Below are positions 61,962 through 64,000 of a DNA stretch of 64,000 nt, one piece after another (position 1 is the stretch's first letter; each line of letters begins with the position of its first letter). A model generated the notes under the pieces. The model was not told where the DNA came from. It ran no database searches and saw only the letters and a program-made list of their open reading frames with translations. Source of the DNA: Pseudomonadota bacterium (lineage in GTDB: Bacteria; Pseudomonadota; Alphaproteobacteria; Rhodospirillales; Magnetospirillaceae); NCBI GenBank assembly GCA_023426365.1, contig JAFAAW010000040.1, positions 1-64,000 on the forward strand, read 5' to 3'. Position numbers and translations under genes: made by a program.

Positions 61962-62333
61962 ATGCCGCAGATCACCGTGGAATATTCCCAGGTCCTGGGC
62001 GACGCCTTCGACCGCCGCGCATTCGCGCTGGCGCTGCATGCGCTGGCGGCCCCGATGATCGGCAGCAGGCTTTCCAGCTTCAAGACCCGCTTCTACGCCA
62101 TCGACGGGGGGGTGATCGGCGACGGCGCCGACGGCCACGCCATGGTGCATGTGGATTTTCGCCTGCTGTCGGGGCGGCCGCCCGCGCTGAAGCGGCAATT
62201 GGGCGAGGCGGTGCTGGCGCTGGCCCGCGCCCAGGTGGCGCCGCAGGCCGGGCTGGACATCCAGGTGACGGTGGAGATCCGCGATCTCGACCGCCCCCAT
62301 TACCACAAGGCGGTGGTCGCGGCCGATCAGTAG
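61962..62333 (+). CDS. 5-carboxymethyl-2-hydroxymuconate isomerase family protein
   Basis: 123 residues of the CHMI/tautomerase superfamily. Starts Met-Pro (MPQITVEYS), so the mature N-terminal proline could be the catalytic base. Also TRFYAIDGGVIGDGADGHAMVHVDFRLLSGR and LDIQVTVEIRDLDRPHYHK. In homoprotocatechuate breakdown it isomerises CHM; no other genes of that pathway are here, so the role is open. Its stop overlaps the hemerythrin stop on the other strand by 7 bases. Confidence 0.87.
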   Translation: MPQITVEYSQVLGDAFDRRAFALALHALAAPMIGSRLSSFKTRFYAIDGGVIGDGADGHAMVHVDFRLLSGRPPALKRQLGEAVLALARAQVAPQAGLDIQVTVEIRDLDRPHYHKAVVAADQ

Positions 62334-62752
62334 CCCCGCATGCGCAGAACGTGCGATTTGTAGCGCATGTCGGTGCCGGCCAGATGCTCGACCAGGGCGA
62401 CGAACAGGCGCTTGACGATGAAGCGCCATTGCTCGATGTCGTCGCTGGTCAGCAGCATGCCTTCCACCGCCGACACCGAGGCCAGCAGCGCCTGGTGCTC
62501 GGCCCGGTGTTCCTCCAACCCGTGAAAGGCGATGCGGGCGAGCATGGCCTCCTCGTCCCGGAAATGCACCAGCAGGGCGGCATAGAACGAGCGGTAGAAG
62601 GCGATCACCGCCTCGCGGCCGGCGCCCAGGTCCAACGCCTCGGCCACGGCGGCGATGTCGCGGAAGAACGCCTTGTGCTGGCCGTCGATCAGCGGGTCGC
62701 CCACCGTGAACGCCTCTTTCCAGCACGCCTTGAACTGTTCGCCGAACTCCAT
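62327..62752 (-). CDS. Bacteriohemerythrin
   Basis: 141 residues, a single-domain hemerythrin that should bind O2 at a di-iron site. All seven ligands are present: H26 (DGQHKAFF), H63 and E67 (LVHFRDEEAM), H82 and H86 (EEHRAEHQALL), H123 and D128 (VEHLAGTDMR). Such proteins in aquatic alphaproteobacteria are tied to oxygen storage, delivery or sensing. GGAGAG lies upstream. Convergent with the CHMI gene. Confidence 0.95.
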   Translation of the reverse strand: MEFGEQFKACWKEAFTVGDPLIDGQHKAFFRDIAAVAEALDLGAGREAVIAFYRSFYAALLVHFRDEEAMLARIAFHGLEEHRAEHQALLASVSAVEGMLLTSDDIEQWRFIVKRLFVALVEHLAGTDMRYKSHVLRMRGY

Positions 62753-62840
62753 CCGCACCGCTCTCTCCCCCCTGTCGTCCGGGCAAGCTAGGCGCGCCTG
62801 CGGTGGCAGGGCTGTGACCACGGTCAATCGCCGCCCATAC

Positions 62841-62875
62841 GAAAAGGGGCGCCCCGTTCGCACGGAGCGCCCCTT
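62841..62875 (-). terminator. Terminator of ychF
   Basis: AAGGGGCGC (62844-62852) pairs with GCGCCCCTT (62867-62875), with an inner CCG/CGG pair in the loop. On the minus strand the stem is followed by a short T-run (TTTTCGTATG). It lies 29 bases after the ychF stop. Confidence 0.8.
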
Positions 62876-62903
62876 GACGAAGCCGCCTGCGGCGAAAGTC
62901 GGG

Positions 62904-64000
62904 TCAGACGTTGAAGCGGAAATGGAAGATGTCGCCGTCCTGGACCACGTATTCCTTGCCTTCCAGGCGCATCTTGCCGGCTTCCTTGGCCCCCGCCTCG
63001 CCGCCCAGCGCGATGAAATCGGCATAGGCGATGGTTTCAGCGCGGATGAAGCCCTTTTCGAAATCGGTGTGGATGACGCCGGCGGCCTGGGGCGCCTTGG
63101 CGCCCTTCTGCACGGTCCAGGCGCGCGCCTCCTTGGGGCCGACGGTGAAGAAGGTGATCAGGTGCAGCAGGTCGTAGCCGGCGCGGATCACGCGGGCAAG
63201 GCCGGTCTCTTCGAGACCCAGGGTCTCAAGGAATTCCGCCTTTTCCTCGTCGCTGCCGAGCTGGGCGATTTCGGACTCGATGGCGGCCGAGATCACCACG
63301 GCCTTGGCGCCTTCCCGGGCGGCCATCTCGAACACGCGCTGGGACAGGGCGTTGCCGGCGGCGGCCGAGCTTTCCTCGACGTTGCAGGCATAGACCACCG
63401 GCTTCGAGGTCAGCAGGCCCAACTGCTTGAAGATGCGGGTCTGCTCGTCGTCGTCGAAGGCGACGGTGCGGGCCGGCTTGCCGTCGCGCAGCGCGGCAAG
63501 GACGGGCGTCATCACGTCGATCTGGGCCTTGGCTTCCTTGTCGCCGTTCTTGGCCTTCTTCTCCAAGGGCACGATGCGGCGTTCGAGCGAGTCGAGGTCG
63601 GACAGCATCAGTTCGGTCTCGATGATCTCGGCGTCGCGCACCGGGTCCACCGAATCCTCGACATGCTTGATGTCGTCATCCTCGAAGCAGCGCAGCACGT
63701 GGACGATGGCGTCCACCTCGCGGATGTTGGCCAGGAACTGGTTGCCCAGGCCCTCGCCCTTGGATGCGCCGCGCACCAGGCCGGCGATGTCCACGAATTC
63801 CAGTTGGGTCGGGATTTCCTTCTGGCTCTTGGCGATCTTCACCAGTTCGTCCAGGCGCGGGTCGGGCACGGCGACGCGGCCCACGTTGGGTTCGATGGTG
63901 CAGAACGGATAATTGGCCGCCTGCGCCGCCGCCGTCTGGGTCAGCGCGTTGAACAGCGTGCTCTTGCCGACGTTGGGCAGGCCGACGATGCCGCAATTGA
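62904..64000 (-). CDS. ychF: Redox-regulated GTPase/ATPase YchF (5' end cut by the window)
   Basis: Obg-like nucleotide-binding protein that binds ribosomes. 365 codons are visible, covering nearly the whole protein: CGIVGLPNVGKSTLFNALTQ (P-loop), ANYPFCTIEPNVGRVAVPD, LEFVDIAGLVRGASKGEGLGNQFL (G3) and the C-terminal TGS domain ending GKEYVVQDGDIFHFRFNV. The frame is open at the right edge; only the first two residues or so (about 7 bases) are missing, since family members start MGFNCGIVGLPNVG. Confidence 0.97.
   Translation of the reverse strand, partial: NCGIVGLPNVGKSTLFNALTQTAAAQAANYPFCTIEPNVGRVAVPDPRLDELVKIAKSQKEIPTQLEFVDIAGLVRGASKGEGLGNQFLANIREVDAIVHVLRCFEDDDIKHVEDSVDPVRDAEIIETELMLSDLDSLERRIVPLEKKAKNGDKEAKAQIDVMTPVLAALRDGKPARTVAFDDDEQTRIFKQLGLLTSKPVVYACNVEESSAAAGNALSQRVFEMAAREGAKAVVISAAIESEIAQLGSDEEKAEFLETLGLEETGLARVIRAGYDLLHLITFFTVGPKEARAWTVQKGAKAPQAAGVIHTDFEKGFIRAETIAYADFIALGGEAGAKEAGKMRLEGKEYVVQDGDIFHFRFNV

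Overview
This is a 64 kb stretch of high-GC chromosome, almost entirely coding, with short intergenic gaps and many genes overlapping by 1 or 4 bases. The gene content points to an alphaproteobacterium, most likely Rhodospirillales and Magnetospirillum-like. Pointers are a DUF1476 protein (the ATP synthase zeta-inhibitor family, essentially alphaproteobacterial), ispH-thrB-rnhA, thrC followed by an M16 processing-type protease, a three-gene bc1 operon (Rieske, b, c1), a split glycine decarboxylase behind a tandem glycine riboswitch, and many sensory genes. The genus is inference. No phage, insertion sequence, integrase or CRISPR array was seen.

Layout. 0-7 kb: end of an autotransporter barrel, trpS, a radical SAM protein, a GST, YqgE, a ScsB/DsbD-type thiol reductase and a secreted RTX protein. 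7-13 kb: otsA, the ispH, thrB and rnhA genes, a lipoprotein and map. 13-17.5 kb: promoter, glycine riboswitch and gcvT-gcvH-gcvPA-gcvPB, one self-contained glycine cleavage unit. 17.5-28 kb: a membrane protein, a response regulator, a Fur-like/ArsR-like regulator under a Fur-type operator, a DUF1476 protein, lepA, tRNA-Ser(GGA), a small Cys-rich protein, a Tat-exported dienelactone hydrolase family protein, a MATE transporter, a CheY-like protein, an orphan solute-binding protein and a histidine phosphatase. 28-32.5 kb: rpmI-rplT and pheS-pheT on the minus strand. 32.6-39.8 kb: an EAL protein, ubiA, a methyltransferase, gloB, an HD hydrolase, and mtnA and mtnP with a small Cys-rich protein between them.

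39.9-47.8 kb: the petABC bc1 operon with a strong terminator, trmL, a methyltransferase, a rhodanese, a second orphan solute-binding protein divergent from a hybrid histidine kinase, and a PhnA-type zinc-ribbon protein. 47.9-53 kb: the M16 peptidase, thrC, an M32 carboxypeptidase and elbB. 53-57 kb: small accessory genes including a FlK-like thioesterase, a PAS-LuxR regulator, a coupled GST-cupin-cupredoxin operon, a cytochrome c and a FucA-like class II aldolase. 57-64 kb: a second hybrid kinase, a chemoreceptor, a flavin-type oxidase family protein, a CHMI isomerase, a bacteriohemerythrin and ychF, which is cut by the window edge.

The most distinctive items are the two-headed Fur-like/ArsR-like regulator with its operator, the combination of mtnP, mtnA and a FucA-like aldolase (possible DHAP shunt), the GST-cupin-cupredoxin operon, two orphan solute-binding proteins beside signalling genes, and a predicted leaderless radical SAM gene. 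Start codons were re-chosen where a Shine-Dalgarno sequence or a domain boundary favoured another start. All functions are read from sequence motifs; no database search was run.
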